In this document: one piece after another, positions 1 through 8,758 of the stretch
How the letters are laid out: every line of letters begins with the position of its first letter
Numbering within the stretch: position 1 is the first letter of the stretch
NCBI GenBank assembly: GCA_964509335.1
Contig: CAZDXB010000036.1
Span: 1-23,863 of the forward strand
Direction of reading: 5' to 3'
Source: CAZDXB01 sp964509335
Lineage (GTDB): Bacteria > Bacteroidota > Ignavibacteria > Kapaibacteriales > UBA2268
DNA: 23,863 nt
Notes under the pieces: generated by a model
Database searches by the model: none
What the model was told of the DNA's origin: nothing
Seen by the model: the letters and a program-made list of their open reading frames with translations, nothing else
Program-made: the position numbers and the translations under genes

Positions 1-66
1 GAAGGAGATAATTAGAATTTGGGAAGGAGATAGAGGAATATTTGGGAAGGAGATAAGGAGACGGAA
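1..66. repeat. Short tandem repeat, period about 23 nt, core GGGAAGGAGATA
   Basis: The core GGGAAGGAGATA begins at 21 and again at 44, and a copy missing its first two bases starts the window at 1. Spacing between the two full copies is 23 nt, with AT-rich, diverged spacers. The array lies just beyond the 3' end of the minus-strand YeiH-type gene and is cut by the window edge, so its full copy number is unknown. On the plus strand each core resembles a Shine-Dalgarno sequence, but no open frame starts here. I see no terminator hairpin for the transporter gene in this stretch. Confidence 0.6.
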
Positions 67-70
67 GATT

Positions 71-1408
71 CTATTTTATAGTCTCTATCCAATAATGCGC
101 GAAAACGTAATTGGACAGAACGAAACCGAGTATCACGTTAATTATCACTCCGGCGGTAAACGCCGCGAGCGGTTTCCAGCCGAACTCGGTCAATTCCCTG
201 AATCTCGTGGTTAATCCTATGCATAGGAAAGTGAAAATAAATGTCCAAGTTCTAAGCGTTTTAATTGGGGATATTAGCATCGGCTTCAGTTCCGTTTCGA
301 ATAAGTCGCCTTCCATATAGCCGAGTGAAACGAGCGTAATTACGATTGAAGCGACGAAGAAACCCAGGACGAACTTGGGAAAGCGCCACCAAATTTCCAT
401 AGCCGAGACTTTTCTTTGCTCTGCGGGAACGTTGGATTTTTCCCACTTAACAACGGCGACGATAGCCAAGGCGAACGACCAAATGCCTATCCATATATCT
501 CGTCCAACGACTTTCATTAATGTAAACGCTCTGATGGCTTTTTCCGTTCCCATAGATTGCGCGGCGGCGAAACCGGCGGCGTCGGCGAATTCCGAGTTGC
601 CTATCCAAGCGCCCGCCACTCCGGTGTCCAAGCCGAGCATTTTTGAAACAATGGGGAGGAAGAAAATCATAATTATCGCCCAAATAGTAACTAGCGATAT
701 GCTAATGGCTACCGCTTGCTTCTTCGCGTTAATAGCGCCGCCCACGGCGATAGAAGCCGAGACACCGCATACGGAACCTCCCGCGCCGATAACCGAAGCG
801 AATTTTTGGTCGAGTTTGAATACTCTCGTGCCGACTAAGAAAATCGTAAAGAAGGTCGCCAGCGATACAATAGTCGCTTGCAAGAAAGCTATTGGACCGG
901 CTTTTATTATTAACGAGAACGGGAGCGTCGCTCCGAGCAGGATAATGCCCGTTTTAATGTAATATTCCGTTCTGAGCGAAGTGTCGAGCCATTTGGGGAG
1001 TTTGAGGAAATTGCCTCCTATCAAGCCTAATATCAAAGCTACCAAAGGCGCTTCCAAGTTGTAATTTTTGGCGTATTTCCAAGAGGAGAACGCCAAAATG
1101 ATTGCCGAAAGAATATAAATAATAACAAAGCCGGGGATATACTCTCTAACGCTATGCCCCATTATTTTAATGCTAATAGTGAAAATAATGAGCCACATAA
1201 TGAACTGAGCTATATACCAGTTCCAGCTTTCCGCGAAATGCGCTCCGAGCGTCGAGAGCGAATCCCATTTCGGCGGTTTCACCGCTATCGCGGCGATTGT
1301 AGTGTCCGAATAGAAAAATATCAAAGCTACCAATATAATTCCGAGAGCTAACCAAATAGCCCACCAGTCTTCTTTCTTCCAAAGGTCGGTAATTCTACTT
1401 TCAGCCAT
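71..1408 (-). CDS. YeiH-family (UPF0324) integral membrane transporter, putative sulfate exporter family
   Basis: The predicted product is a 445-residue polytopic inner-membrane protein of the YeiH / putative sulfate exporter family. The substrate of that family is mostly assigned by annotation rather than experiment. Visible evidence is about ten hydrophobic segments and the family's glycine- and alanine-rich stretches: GTRVFKLD, then GAGGSVCGVSAS followed by an alanine/lysine turn, and later GNSEFADAAGFAAAQ. The ATG at 1408 is preferred over the in-frame TTG at 1432 because GGAG sits 7-8 nt before it. The protein is longer than E. coli YeiH owing to extra N-terminal membrane segments, which also occur in other family members. 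It lies 80 nt downstream of the OmpA-family gene on the same strand, so it could be co-transcribed or have its own promoter. Family assignment is secure; substrate is not. Confidence 0.9.
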   Translation of the reverse strand: MAESRITDLWKKEDWWAIWLALGIILVALIFFYSDTTIAAIAVKPPKWDSLSTLGAHFAESWNWYIAQFIMWLIIFTISIKIMGHSVREYIPGFVIIYILSAIILAFSSWKYAKNYNLEAPLVALILGLIGGNFLKLPKWLDTSLRTEYYIKTGIILLGATLPFSLIIKAGPIAFLQATIVSLATFFTIFLVGTRVFKLDQKFASVIGAGGSVCGVSASIAVGGAINAKKQAVAISISLVTIWAIIMIFFLPIVSKMLGLDTGVAGAWIGNSEFADAAGFAAAQSMGTEKAIRAFTLMKVVGRDIWIGIWSFALAIVAVVKWEKSNVPAEQRKVSAMEIWWRFPKFVLGFFVASIVITLVSLGYMEGDLFETELKPMLISPIKTLRTWTFIFTFLCIGLTTRFRELTEFGWKPLAAFTAGVIINVILGFVLSNYVFAHYWIETIK

Positions 1409-1488
1409 AATTGAACTCCGCTTATTGGACAATCAAAGTTACTCCATTAAATTAAGAATTTATTAGCTTAGATTAAAATTTTCGTCGC

Positions 1489-3654
1489 TTATTTAACTGG
1501 AGTTCGTATTATTACTTCCACCGTTCTTGAGTAACTTCTGCCTTGCGGCAAGTCGTTGTCGTATAGTAATTCTCTATTGCCGACCGGTTTTTTCGTCAGT
1601 TTGGCTTTAGGAACCTCCAAAACTCTTTGGACGTTGTTAATTCTTCTTTTTGCAAGCTCGACGTTGTATTCGGGGTCGCCGATTCTGTCAGTGTAGCCGC
1701 TAATCGTAACTTTGGAATCCTTCTTAATTCTCGATTTTATTTCTCTAAGTATTCTGTAGTGTTCCGGTTCGAGTTCCGCTTTATCGAAATCGAATAATAT
1801 AAGCGAGAAACGTTCGATTCTTTCGTCTTTCTTGAGTTCGTATCGCTTCTTTTTTATCGTCAATTGTTGTAACGTTAAGGTAGTTTCTTTTTCGATTTTT
1901 TGGTCTGCTTGGTCGGCGGCGTTTAAGCTGATATTGACCGGCGCTTCGATTTTCGGCGTCGGCTCGTCTTCAAGCTGCCATATTATCTCTTCGGGTAATT
2001 TTGTTCCGCCGAAACTGCGCAGCGTGTCTTTGCCCTGCGTTACGGTTATCGACCAATCCTTCAAGCCCGCCTCGCTTTTTACTTTCGGGTAGAGAGCTAT
2101 TATTGGCGGGTCGGCGGTTCTTTGAATTTCTTCTAAGAACAGCGGCTCGACTAGTTTGTAGTCGCTCGATTTTATTTCCACGCGTTGATTTTCTAATATG
2201 CCGTCGGGATGTTCGACGTTAGACGGATTTTCCGGCAAGTTGCGCCAATCGGTTTTTAAGCGGCTGTCGTCTATACTCCAGACCTTATTTAAATAATCTC
2301 GTACCGCTAAAGCTCTTTGTTTGGAAAGTTGCAGATTGTTCTCTTCTTCGCCGACGCCGCTGTTGCAACCGACGATTGTAACGGTTTTTTGCGGGTCTCG
2401 CTTCATTCGATAGCCGATTACGTTTAATATATGCGGATAAATTTCCATCGCGTCCCAAGGCAGAGAGTCCTGCTCGAAAGTTTTAGCGGCTTCGGGCGGC
2501 AGAGTTTCCATATCCGTATATTTCAATTCGCTCTCGCCCGACTCAAAGAAAACGAAGGGAAGAATTGGAAAGCTCTTTTCCGTTTCGATTTCCTCTATAA
2601 CTATCATCGGATTTTCTTGTCTAGTTCCGTCCGGTTTGATTCCAATCGCTTTAATTGAGGCTTCGAGAGCCGCTTCTTTGTGAACGATTTTCTCGTAATT
2701 TTCGTAAATTGTCGTTTTTTCGATAATAGAGTCGTCGCCTTCGATTTCCTCGAATTTATAGTTTCGATTTACAAATTCGATTGTCGTTTCTTTCGCTTCA
2801 ATCGACGAAATAACGGTAGTGTCTCTTACGTAAACCGTGTCTTGGATAATTTCGATTTCTTTGGCGGGATAAATCGGGAATTTAAGAGTAGCGCCGAAGT
2901 TCCAGCTGGAGGCTTTCCACTCTACCGAGCTGACGTCGTTTATCGGTAGATAGTATCTGATTTCCGGCGTAATTATCAAATCTTCGCCGGCGGGCAAATC
3001 GTAGCCGACGCCGAACATTCCGAATAGCAAAAGCGGGCTTTTATCGGGAATCTCGACCCCGGAAAAATCGTTTTGTATTCTTCTGCCGTCCGAGAAAGTG
3101 GCGTCGTTTGGCTTGGTTAATTTTTCTTTCTGGTCGAATTCGCCAGTGAAAACGTATGAGGCTCTGAAGCCTACGTAACTGCAAAGAGAACCGAAAAACT
3201 TGTAATTAATGTAAGGTTCGACGCCGACGGTCAGTATTTTGGAATCTAGACTGTGCAGTGTTTCCACCGTTGTTAAAGATGTGTCTCCGTTGCGAACGAC
3301 GAGGGTGTTGCCTATTATTTCATTTCTCTGTAACGCCGCTCCGATAGAGGAAAATCCCGCGCGAACTCCGAAGAGTATTTCCTTTTTTATTGGATACTCG
3401 AAAAGCGCTCCGATTGAAAAGCCGGAGCCAGTTCCGTTTTCGTATTCGGGGCAACAGTTAGGAATTCCGGGTAGTTTGTCAAAATTAGAGAAATGAACGT
3501 TGTAATTATAAGCGCCGTAAATTCCGAAATAGTATAGCGGCTCGTCCGAATTGTTCTCGCGCTCGCCGAAAGCGTATTCTTCTTGAGAAATAGAAGCTAT
3601 CGACGAGAATAAAAATACGAGAGCCGCCGCTATTATTTTAAAGTCTGTTTTCAT
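1489..3654 (-). CDS. OmpA-family outer-membrane protein: N-terminal beta-barrel, two C-terminal OmpA-like regions
   Basis: The predicted product has 721 residues with a signal peptide (MKTDFKIIAAALVFLFSS, then a cleavage region near SIASISQ). Residues about 35-260 alternate hydrophobic and polar segments with aromatic girdles, like an outer-membrane beta-barrel. A linker of acidic and threonine-rich strands follows. Residues about 365-496 look like a first OmpA-like region (IVGCNSGVGEEENNLQLSKQRA, ending NQRVEIK). Residues about 615-721 are a better OmpA domain (FDFDKAEL, SGYTDRIGDPEYNVELAKRR, ending SRTVEVII), expected to bind peptidoglycan. The ATG at 3654 is chosen over a TTG at 3690: it starts the signal peptide directly, follows a purine-rich GGAAAAAG, and clears the stop of the upstream gene by 25 nt. 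That spacing implies one operon with the giant surface protein. A partner or periplasmic-anchor role is inference. Confidence 0.88.
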   Translation of the reverse strand: MKTDFKIIAAALVFLFSSIASISQEEYAFGERENNSDEPLYYFGIYGAYNYNVHFSNFDKLPGIPNCCPEYENGTGSGFSIGALFEYPIKKEILFGVRAGFSSIGAALQRNEIIGNTLVVRNGDTSLTTVETLHSLDSKILTVGVEPYINYKFFGSLCSYVGFRASYVFTGEFDQKEKLTKPNDATFSDGRRIQNDFSGVEIPDKSPLLLFGMFGVGYDLPAGEDLIITPEIRYYLPINDVSSVEWKASSWNFGATLKFPIYPAKEIEIIQDTVYVRDTTVISSIEAKETTIEFVNRNYKFEEIEGDDSIIEKTTIYENYEKIVHKEAALEASIKAIGIKPDGTRQENPMIVIEEIETEKSFPILPFVFFESGESELKYTDMETLPPEAAKTFEQDSLPWDAMEIYPHILNVIGYRMKRDPQKTVTIVGCNSGVGEEENNLQLSKQRALAVRDYLNKVWSIDDSRLKTDWRNLPENPSNVEHPDGILENQRVEIKSSDYKLVEPLFLEEIQRTADPPIIALYPKVKSEAGLKDWSITVTQGKDTLRSFGGTKLPEEIIWQLEDEPTPKIEAPVNISLNAADQADQKIEKETTLTLQQLTIKKKRYELKKDERIERFSLILFDFDKAELEPEHYRILREIKSRIKKDSKVTISGYTDRIGDPEYNVELAKRRINNVQRVLEVPKAKLTKKPVGNRELLYDNDLPQGRSYSRTVEVIIRTPVK

Positions 3655-3679
3655 AATCTTTTTCCATACCATTAATTTT

Positions 3680-6600
3680 CTATTTGACAATAAAAATTGG
3701 TTTCGCTTTTACGCTTGTCGGCGTCCTTAATATTATATAATATACTCCGGTCGAAAATTCCGAAGCGTCCAGCTTAAAATCAAATTCGCGGGAGCCCTTG
3801 AGCTTCACTTTCCAAGAGTCGATTTCTTTCCTTAATCCTTGAAGATTCACCAATTCTAATTTATGTTCGCCTACTTCTATAACTTCCGCTTTTATATAGA
3901 TTTTGTCCGTAGCGGGATTTGGGTTAACCAATAGATTTACTGTTTGTCCGGGTTTTAGCAATCTGGGTTGTCCCTCTTTGCATATTTTAATCGTTAGCTC
4001 GCCGTTTTCGACGTAAGGTAGAATTGTTGGATTAGGCATCGTTAAGTAAAAGGTGTCGAGCGTTAAGGGCGTCGTCTCGATATCGCCCAACAAAACGTCC
4101 CCTACAATTCGACAAAGCGTCGTGTCGGAATCGTTTATTCTCAAGTTGTCCGCAGAAAATTCAATAACTCTCTTTGCCGGGTTTCTGGAATCTAAATAAT
4201 TGCCCGTTAAAGCGCCGTCCTCGATTTCTTTCGGATAAAACAACGAGGCGTCGAAACTCAATCGAGCCTCGAAAGAAATATCCGAGATGTCTTCGCCTTC
4301 ATCGTCGAACGACATATAAATCGGGATTTTGTAATTTCTCGTTTTCGGATGAACTTTTACTTTCGGCGCCCAAACTTTTGCCGAGGCGGCGGGGAGACCT
4401 TCGCCGCGTAGTATTACTACTTTTTCCTCTACGCAGGGGGCGGTTATTCCAAATTTTAGAGTGTCTATATAAGTCATAACGTCTTGGGGCGTGAAGTCCG
4501 TTTCGAACTTCATAGTGTCGCCTACGTTAAGCGTTTTCGGAACGTTTAATTGCGGCGGCTCGACCGAGAAAATGCCCGGATAGCTTGGCAGAGGCTTGAT
4601 TGAGTTAATCGTAACAGGTCGTTCGCCGACGTTTATCAGCAGTAGTTCTCTCGTTTCGGTATTAGTTATTATTACGCCGCCAAAATTCACTTCGTTCGGC
4701 ATAGCCAGAACGCCGGAAGAACGTTCGCCGATTAAATTTGTCAGAAGGGTGTCCTCTTGCGCGTTTACGAATACGACAGTTTCGAGTATAGCGCTTTTAT
4801 TGCTTTCGGTCGTATTTGCCGGCTCGAAGCGTATATCCCTTTCATAGCTATCGCCGTTGTTTAACGGATAGTTCGTTGGGTCGTTTCCCAGCAAAGTAAA
4901 TAATTGCCAATCGCCTTGCTTTAGCAACCTCATTTCTCTAATTTCAATTACGGGGTCGCCGAGATTGTTTACGTAGAAAGTTCGCGTAGTGTCCTCGCAG
5001 AAAGCTAACGAACCGAAGTCGAGATTGAGCGGATATTCGTATTCGCCCTCTAGTCCTTTGCCTCTGGCTTCGACTAGTAATGTGTCGTCGCAAGGAGCGG
5101 ATACGATAATTCTGATTGTCGCGTCGACGCTTCTGAATTCTGAGAAGTTTACGCTCGCCGTGAAGGTTTGCGATTCTCCTCCGGCTATAGGTCTATTATT
5201 GGCGTTGGGAGTAACGCTAACTAACAGGTCGTCTATTTCAATCGATTCGATTACCGCGTCGAAAACGCCGCCGTTAGTTACTACAAAATCCTTTGATTTT
5301 GTCTGCGGAACGGGAACGCCGCCGTAGAGCAATAAGGACGGATTTACAGACAAATGCAGCTCGTCGGTTTCTCCCTGAATGGAAGCGTAAACGTCGGGAT
5401 TTTGTGGGTCGTCCGTTTCCAGATGGAAAGTCGCGCTTTTAGTTCCCGTCGGAGGAATGAACGGATTGAAGCCTATAATATATAGCGAAGAATCGCCGTC
5501 GCCTAAACTGTAAGGCGCTACGGGAGACGTGTCTATATAAAAGTTAGGAGAGCCGGGACCGATTATTTCCCCGCTTGAAGTTACGGTTATTTCCGCCCCT
5601 TTATTTTTAACTATTATAGTGTCCTTAACTCTTGGCGAGCAATTAGGAACTATCCCGAAATCTATCGGATAAGCAGTTATTTTTGACACCTTTCCCTCGC
5701 CTACCAGAATTAAATCTTCCGAGCCGGAGCAGGCTTTCGGCGCTGGATTTTCCAGTGAGTTTAAAGTTAAGGTCGCGCTGTGATTCCCTTCGTTCGAAGG
5801 CGAATATTCTATCGTAAATACTATTTGCGAGTCGTCTTTTCTATCTAATAAATACGGCAAGTCGGGATTTGCGTCGATTACCTTGAAATTTTGTTGTCCG
5901 GCGGGTATTATCGTCGGCATATCTTGAATATAAGCGTCCGAACCGCCGGAGTTCGTTACTACGACGTCCATTGTTTTGGTTTGCCCGACTTTCAAGCTGT
6001 CGAAATTTAATGTGTCTATCGCTATATTATTTCTTGAGAAAATCAAGTCCGGCTCTACGACGTCAATGGTTACGTCGAAAGAATCGACAATCGTTTCGCA
6101 CTCGGAAGGCTTGACGTAAACCCGCGTCGCGTATTCGCGGATTTCGTCGCCGCCGGAAAAGTTGATTATAGCGGACGTTTCGCTTCCCTGCCTTAGAGAA
6201 AAGGAAACGGGAGCGCCGGAAAATTGACTCGCGTCGCCGCCGATAAATTCAAACGGGAGAATATTGACGTCTATGGTAGAGTTGTTTTGAATCGTAAAGG
6301 TTTTCGAGGCGGTTTCGTTAACGCAGACCTCGCCCAAGTCTAATAAATTGCTTTGGTTTAATTCAATTCTCGCCGAATCGAGCGAGACGAGGGCGAAAGT
6401 GTCCACTCGAACCGTGAAGTCAATTTCCCAAGGATTGTTTCTCTCGCGGTCTTCGTCGTTATGCGGAATGAACAGCGTTGAATTCACGACGCCGGAATGC
6501 CCCGGCTGCCAATTGTATTCTATAGTAAGCGACGTAGATTCGCAGGAACCAAGCGGTAAAAGATTGGTAATCGCGGGGTCGGGAGAAATTAATCTGAAGC

Positions 6601-8599
6601 CGTCATAATCCAATCCGTTTGCCGGAGCGTCGAAATACGAGTTCTCTATGTCCAGATTCAGCGTCGGTCCGCCGTTGTTTTCTATAACTACCGTAGCGCT
6701 GTCCGGCTCGATTCCGGGGCAGGCGAGCGAAGTAAAAGTCGCCGCTGTGTCGCCTTGTATGTCGGGAATGATTTTCAATATATTCCAAGCCGCTTGCGAG
6801 AAAACAAGTTCGGGAACGTAGTTTCTATCGGGGACGTTTCCGCCGGCGTTTTGTTCTTGTTGTAACGCGACTAAGTAAAACAAAGAGTCCGAGCAGAAAC
6901 TACCGGTTAAATCCATATCCAGCGACCACTTGTCTCCGTTGTAATCAATTCCCTGAACGCGCTGCCAGTCGCCCGATTCAGGTTTCATATAAATAAACAG
7001 CGAAGCGCCGTCGGTTCGCGCTCCGGTTAAGGTTAATTCTCTTTTGACGAAGGAACTTGTGTCGGTTATCGGACCTCGGAAATGGCTGGCGTTTTGTGGA
7101 ACGTCGGCGTTAATAACGTTCCAGTCAAAGACGTCGTAGCGCATTCTACCCGCGCCGCCGTCGGGGTCGCCGCTGTGGTCTTCGCCGCCTCTGGCTTGTA
7201 ATGTAAATTCATTAATAGGAGTTTTACAGTAAATCCCGACGAATCCGCCTGAACCCGCGCCGCCTCTAGTGCGCCATTCATTTGAAGTTCCGTTGTGTCC
7301 GTCCGCGCCGTTTGATTTCAACATGATAGATTCCATAGCGGGGGCGTATAATTTTATAGCTCCGCCGCCGCCGCCGCCGCTTCCGGAGCATTCGTTCATC
7401 GATTGCGGATTGCCGCTGGCGCCGCCGCTGCCGCCGGCTAGCGGCGCGCACATAACGTTTCCGTGCGACTTGCCTCCGTTCACGGCGACATCCGAACCGC
7501 TAGGCCTACTGTTTTCTCCGTCGGTGGCGTAGCCGCCCGCTCCTCCTTCGCGCTGCTGCTGAAATCCGCTTCCGCCGCCGTAGCCGCCTTCCGGTATATC
7601 GTTATAACCGTCGTTCGTTCCTCTTCCGGGCATACCGAAGGGATGTCCGGTTCCGCCGCCTGAAGCTTCGTAAGAACCAAACGTTCGGGGAGCGTAAATA
7701 CCGTTCAAACTTCCGCCGTCGGCGCCCGTGCCTTCGCCATTATCTTCGTATTCATCGTCAACTAAAGGAACGCCGGAAGAGTTTTTTCCGCCTTTGCCGC
7801 CGCCTACGAAGCCGTTGCCGCCGTCGTCGCCGCTGTGGGTAACGTCGCAAAATCTTCCGCCGCCGCCGCCGCCGCCGGGACCGCCGTGTCCTCCATGCCC
7901 GCTTGTAGTTTCTTCGCCGCTTACGTCTATAGCGGAATTCGGCGAGGTCTCGATTTTATTTTTTGATAGTAATACAAATGGTAGATATCCTTGATTGCCT
8001 TCGGTTTCGGGGTCGCAATCTTGCGTAGATACTCTATATGTAGTGTTGCCTAAAAACAAAGAATCTACTATCATAGCGCCTCGTCGAGAACGTTTGCCTA
8101 ATCCCGACGCGCCAATTATGCTTTGTGGATTGCCGCTTAAATTGGTTATATCCCAAGGCTTGACTATATAAAACGTGTCGATTCTTCCCGTTTTGCCGGG
8201 AGAAGGCTCTACAACTATAGGAATTCTGAACTCGGCGTCTAACTGTTCCCAATCCGACGAATTAGGCTCGACGTCTGGGTTGACGAATATAACCGTAGAA
8301 ATCATTCTGCCGCCCCAACTTACGAAGCAAGGACCAATCGTTATTTTTTCGCTATCTTCTGCTCTAACGCATCGCACGCGAAAGGGCGAGCCTTCGTTAT
8401 TGCTCTTAAAGCCGTCCGTTCCAAAAACATTTTCCGATTCCATAGGATTGTCAGGATTGAAATCGCTGATAATCTCGACGTAGGTCGCCATTGCCGGCGC
8501 TCCTATATCGGGGACTAAATATGATATATCCGGCGAAGGTTGACTATACGCCGAAAAAACGGCAAAAGAAAAGATTATTGCGGCTATTATTTTTCTCAT
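3680..8599 (-). CDS. Giant T9SS-type surface protein: Gly-rich region, about seven choice-of-anchor-D (ASH-like) repeats, cohesin-like domain, sorting tail
   Basis: The predicted product has about 1,639 residues. A signal peptide (MRKIIAAIIFSFAVFSAYSQ) is followed by an N-terminal region to about 230, then a glycine-rich, low-complexity region at about 234-486 with runs such as GGPGGGGGGG. About seven Ig-like repeats of roughly 100-110 residues follow between 628 and 1403. Each opens like LDFG(S/V)(L/V)..C followed by TRTFYVNNLG-type strands, matching choice-of-anchor-D/ASH domains. Residues 1410-1540 resemble a cohesin fold (ISFEARLSFDASLFYPKEI). The last 90 residues (LLVNPNPATDKIYI, SEFSTGVYYIILRT, ending PIFIVK) look like a T9SS type A sorting domain. 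The ATG at 8599 lies 8 nt after AGGAG, while the ATG at 8605 lies only 2 nt after it, so 8599 is preferred. The likely location is the cell surface or outside the cell. Ligand and function are unknown. Confidence 0.88.
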   Translation of the reverse strand: MRKIIAAIIFSFAVFSAYSQPSPDISYLVPDIGAPAMATYVEIISDFNPDNPMESENVFGTDGFKSNNEGSPFRVRCVRAEDSEKITIGPCFVSWGGRMISTVIFVNPDVEPNSSDWEQLDAEFRIPIVVEPSPGKTGRIDTFYIVKPWDITNLSGNPQSIIGASGLGKRSRRGAMIVDSLFLGNTTYRVSTQDCDPETEGNQGYLPFVLLSKNKIETSPNSAIDVSGEETTSGHGGHGGPGGGGGGGRFCDVTHSGDDGGNGFVGGGKGGKNSSGVPLVDDEYEDNGEGTGADGGSLNGIYAPRTFGSYEASGGGTGHPFGMPGRGTNDGYNDIPEGGYGGGSGFQQQREGGAGGYATDGENSRPSGSDVAVNGGKSHGNVMCAPLAGGSGGASGNPQSMNECSGSGGGGGGAIKLYAPAMESIMLKSNGADGHNGTSNEWRTRGGAGSGGFVGIYCKTPINEFTLQARGGEDHSGDPDGGAGRMRYDVFDWNVINADVPQNASHFRGPITDTSSFVKRELTLTGARTDGASLFIYMKPESGDWQRVQGIDYNGDKWSLDMDLTGSFCSDSLFYLVALQQEQNAGGNVPDRNYVPELVFSQAAWNILKIIPDIQGDTAATFTSLACPGIEPDSATVVIENNGGPTLNLDIENSYFDAPANGLDYDGFRLISPDPAITNLLPLGSCESTSLTIEYNWQPGHSGVVNSTLFIPHNDEDRERNNPWEIDFTVRVDTFALVSLDSARIELNQSNLLDLGEVCVNETASKTFTIQNNSTIDVNILPFEFIGGDASQFSGAPVSFSLRQGSETSAIINFSGGDEIREYATRVYVKPSECETIVDSFDVTIDVVEPDLIFSRNNIAIDTLNFDSLKVGQTKTMDVVVTNSGGSDAYIQDMPTIIPAGQQNFKVIDANPDLPYLLDRKDDSQIVFTIEYSPSNEGNHSATLTLNSLENPAPKACSGSEDLILVGEGKVSKITAYPIDFGIVPNCSPRVKDTIIVKNKGAEITVTSSGEIIGPGSPNFYIDTSPVAPYSLGDGDSSLYIIGFNPFIPPTGTKSATFHLETDDPQNPDVYASIQGETDELHLSVNPSLLLYGGVPVPQTKSKDFVVTNGGVFDAVIESIEIDDLLVSVTPNANNRPIAGGESQTFTASVNFSEFRSVDATIRIIVSAPCDDTLLVEARGKGLEGEYEYPLNLDFGSLAFCEDTTRTFYVNNLGDPVIEIREMRLLKQGDWQLFTLLGNDPTNYPLNNGDSYERDIRFEPANTTESNKSAILETVVFVNAQEDTLLTNLIGERSSGVLAMPNEVNFGGVIITNTETRELLLINVGERPVTINSIKPLPSYPGIFSVEPPQLNVPKTLNVGDTMKFETDFTPQDVMTYIDTLKFGITAPCVEEKVVILRGEGLPAASAKVWAPKVKVHPKTRNYKIPIYMSFDDEGEDISDISFEARLSFDASLFYPKEIEDGALTGNYLDSRNPAKRVIEFSADNLRINDSDTTLCRIVGDVLLGDIETTPLTLDTFYLTMPNPTILPYVENGELTIKICKEGQPRLLKPGQTVNLLVNPNPATDKIYIKAEVIEVGEHKLELVNLQGLRKEIDSWKVKLKGSREFDFKLDASEFSTGVYYIILRTPTSVKAKPIFIVK
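7135..7907 (-). other. Glycine-rich low-complexity segment encoded by GGC/GCC-rich DNA
   Basis: Within the giant surface-protein gene, the plus strand shows repeated runs of gccgcc (for example around 7360-7380, 7560-7580 and 7855-7880). These encode poly-Gly or Gly-Gly-X on the minus strand. The region is the most GC-rich part of the gene, and its glycine tracts alternate with short polar loops. It ends in GGAGSGGFVGIY-like strands, typical of Gly-rich extracellular repeats that may fold as a beta solenoid or glycine helix bundle. It is a plausible slippage or assembly-error site. Confidence 0.7.
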
Positions 8600-8605
8600 T
8601 TTCAT

Positions 8606-8758
8606 CGCTCCTTTTTTGCGCTTCGACTAAGAGTCATTTCCAATTTACTAAATATAAGAATTTATATTTAAAAACAAATATTTCATTTATGATTGAGCTG
8701 GAAAATCAACTGTTTTGGCTTAGAAATTGCTTTTGTGAGGGAAAAAAAGGAGAGAAAG
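8606..8758. promoter_or_regulatory. Divergent intergenic promoter region between the giant surface protein and xer
   Basis: This 153-nt AT-rich gap separates two genes read in opposite directions, so promoters for both should lie here. It contains a perfect AT-rich inverted repeat (AAATATAA, 4-nt loop, TTATATTT) at 8650-8669, which could be an operator or simply AT-rich promoter DNA. Strong ribosome sites flank it: AGGAG ahead of 8599 on the minus strand and AAGGAG ahead of 8759 on the plus strand. I could not place -33/-7 elements (TTG and TAnnTTTG in Bacteroidota) with confidence. Confidence 0.45.

Noticed and set aside
375..962. A 195-codon plus-strand open frame opposite the YeiH-type gene
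   Set aside because: It is antisense to a gene with clear membrane-transporter homology, has no ribosome site and no recognisable domain. GC-skewed codon use of the real gene keeps this frame open.
7269..7994. Proline-rich plus-strand frames in the glycine-rich region
   Set aside because: They are the complement of GGC/GCC codons in the giant surface-protein gene, so proline runs are expected; there is no start signal or homology.
8693..8758. An upstream start that would lengthen the recombinase by 22 residues
   Set aside because: The ATG at 8759 has an ideal AAGGAG site and gives the exact family length of 298; the extension has no family similarity.
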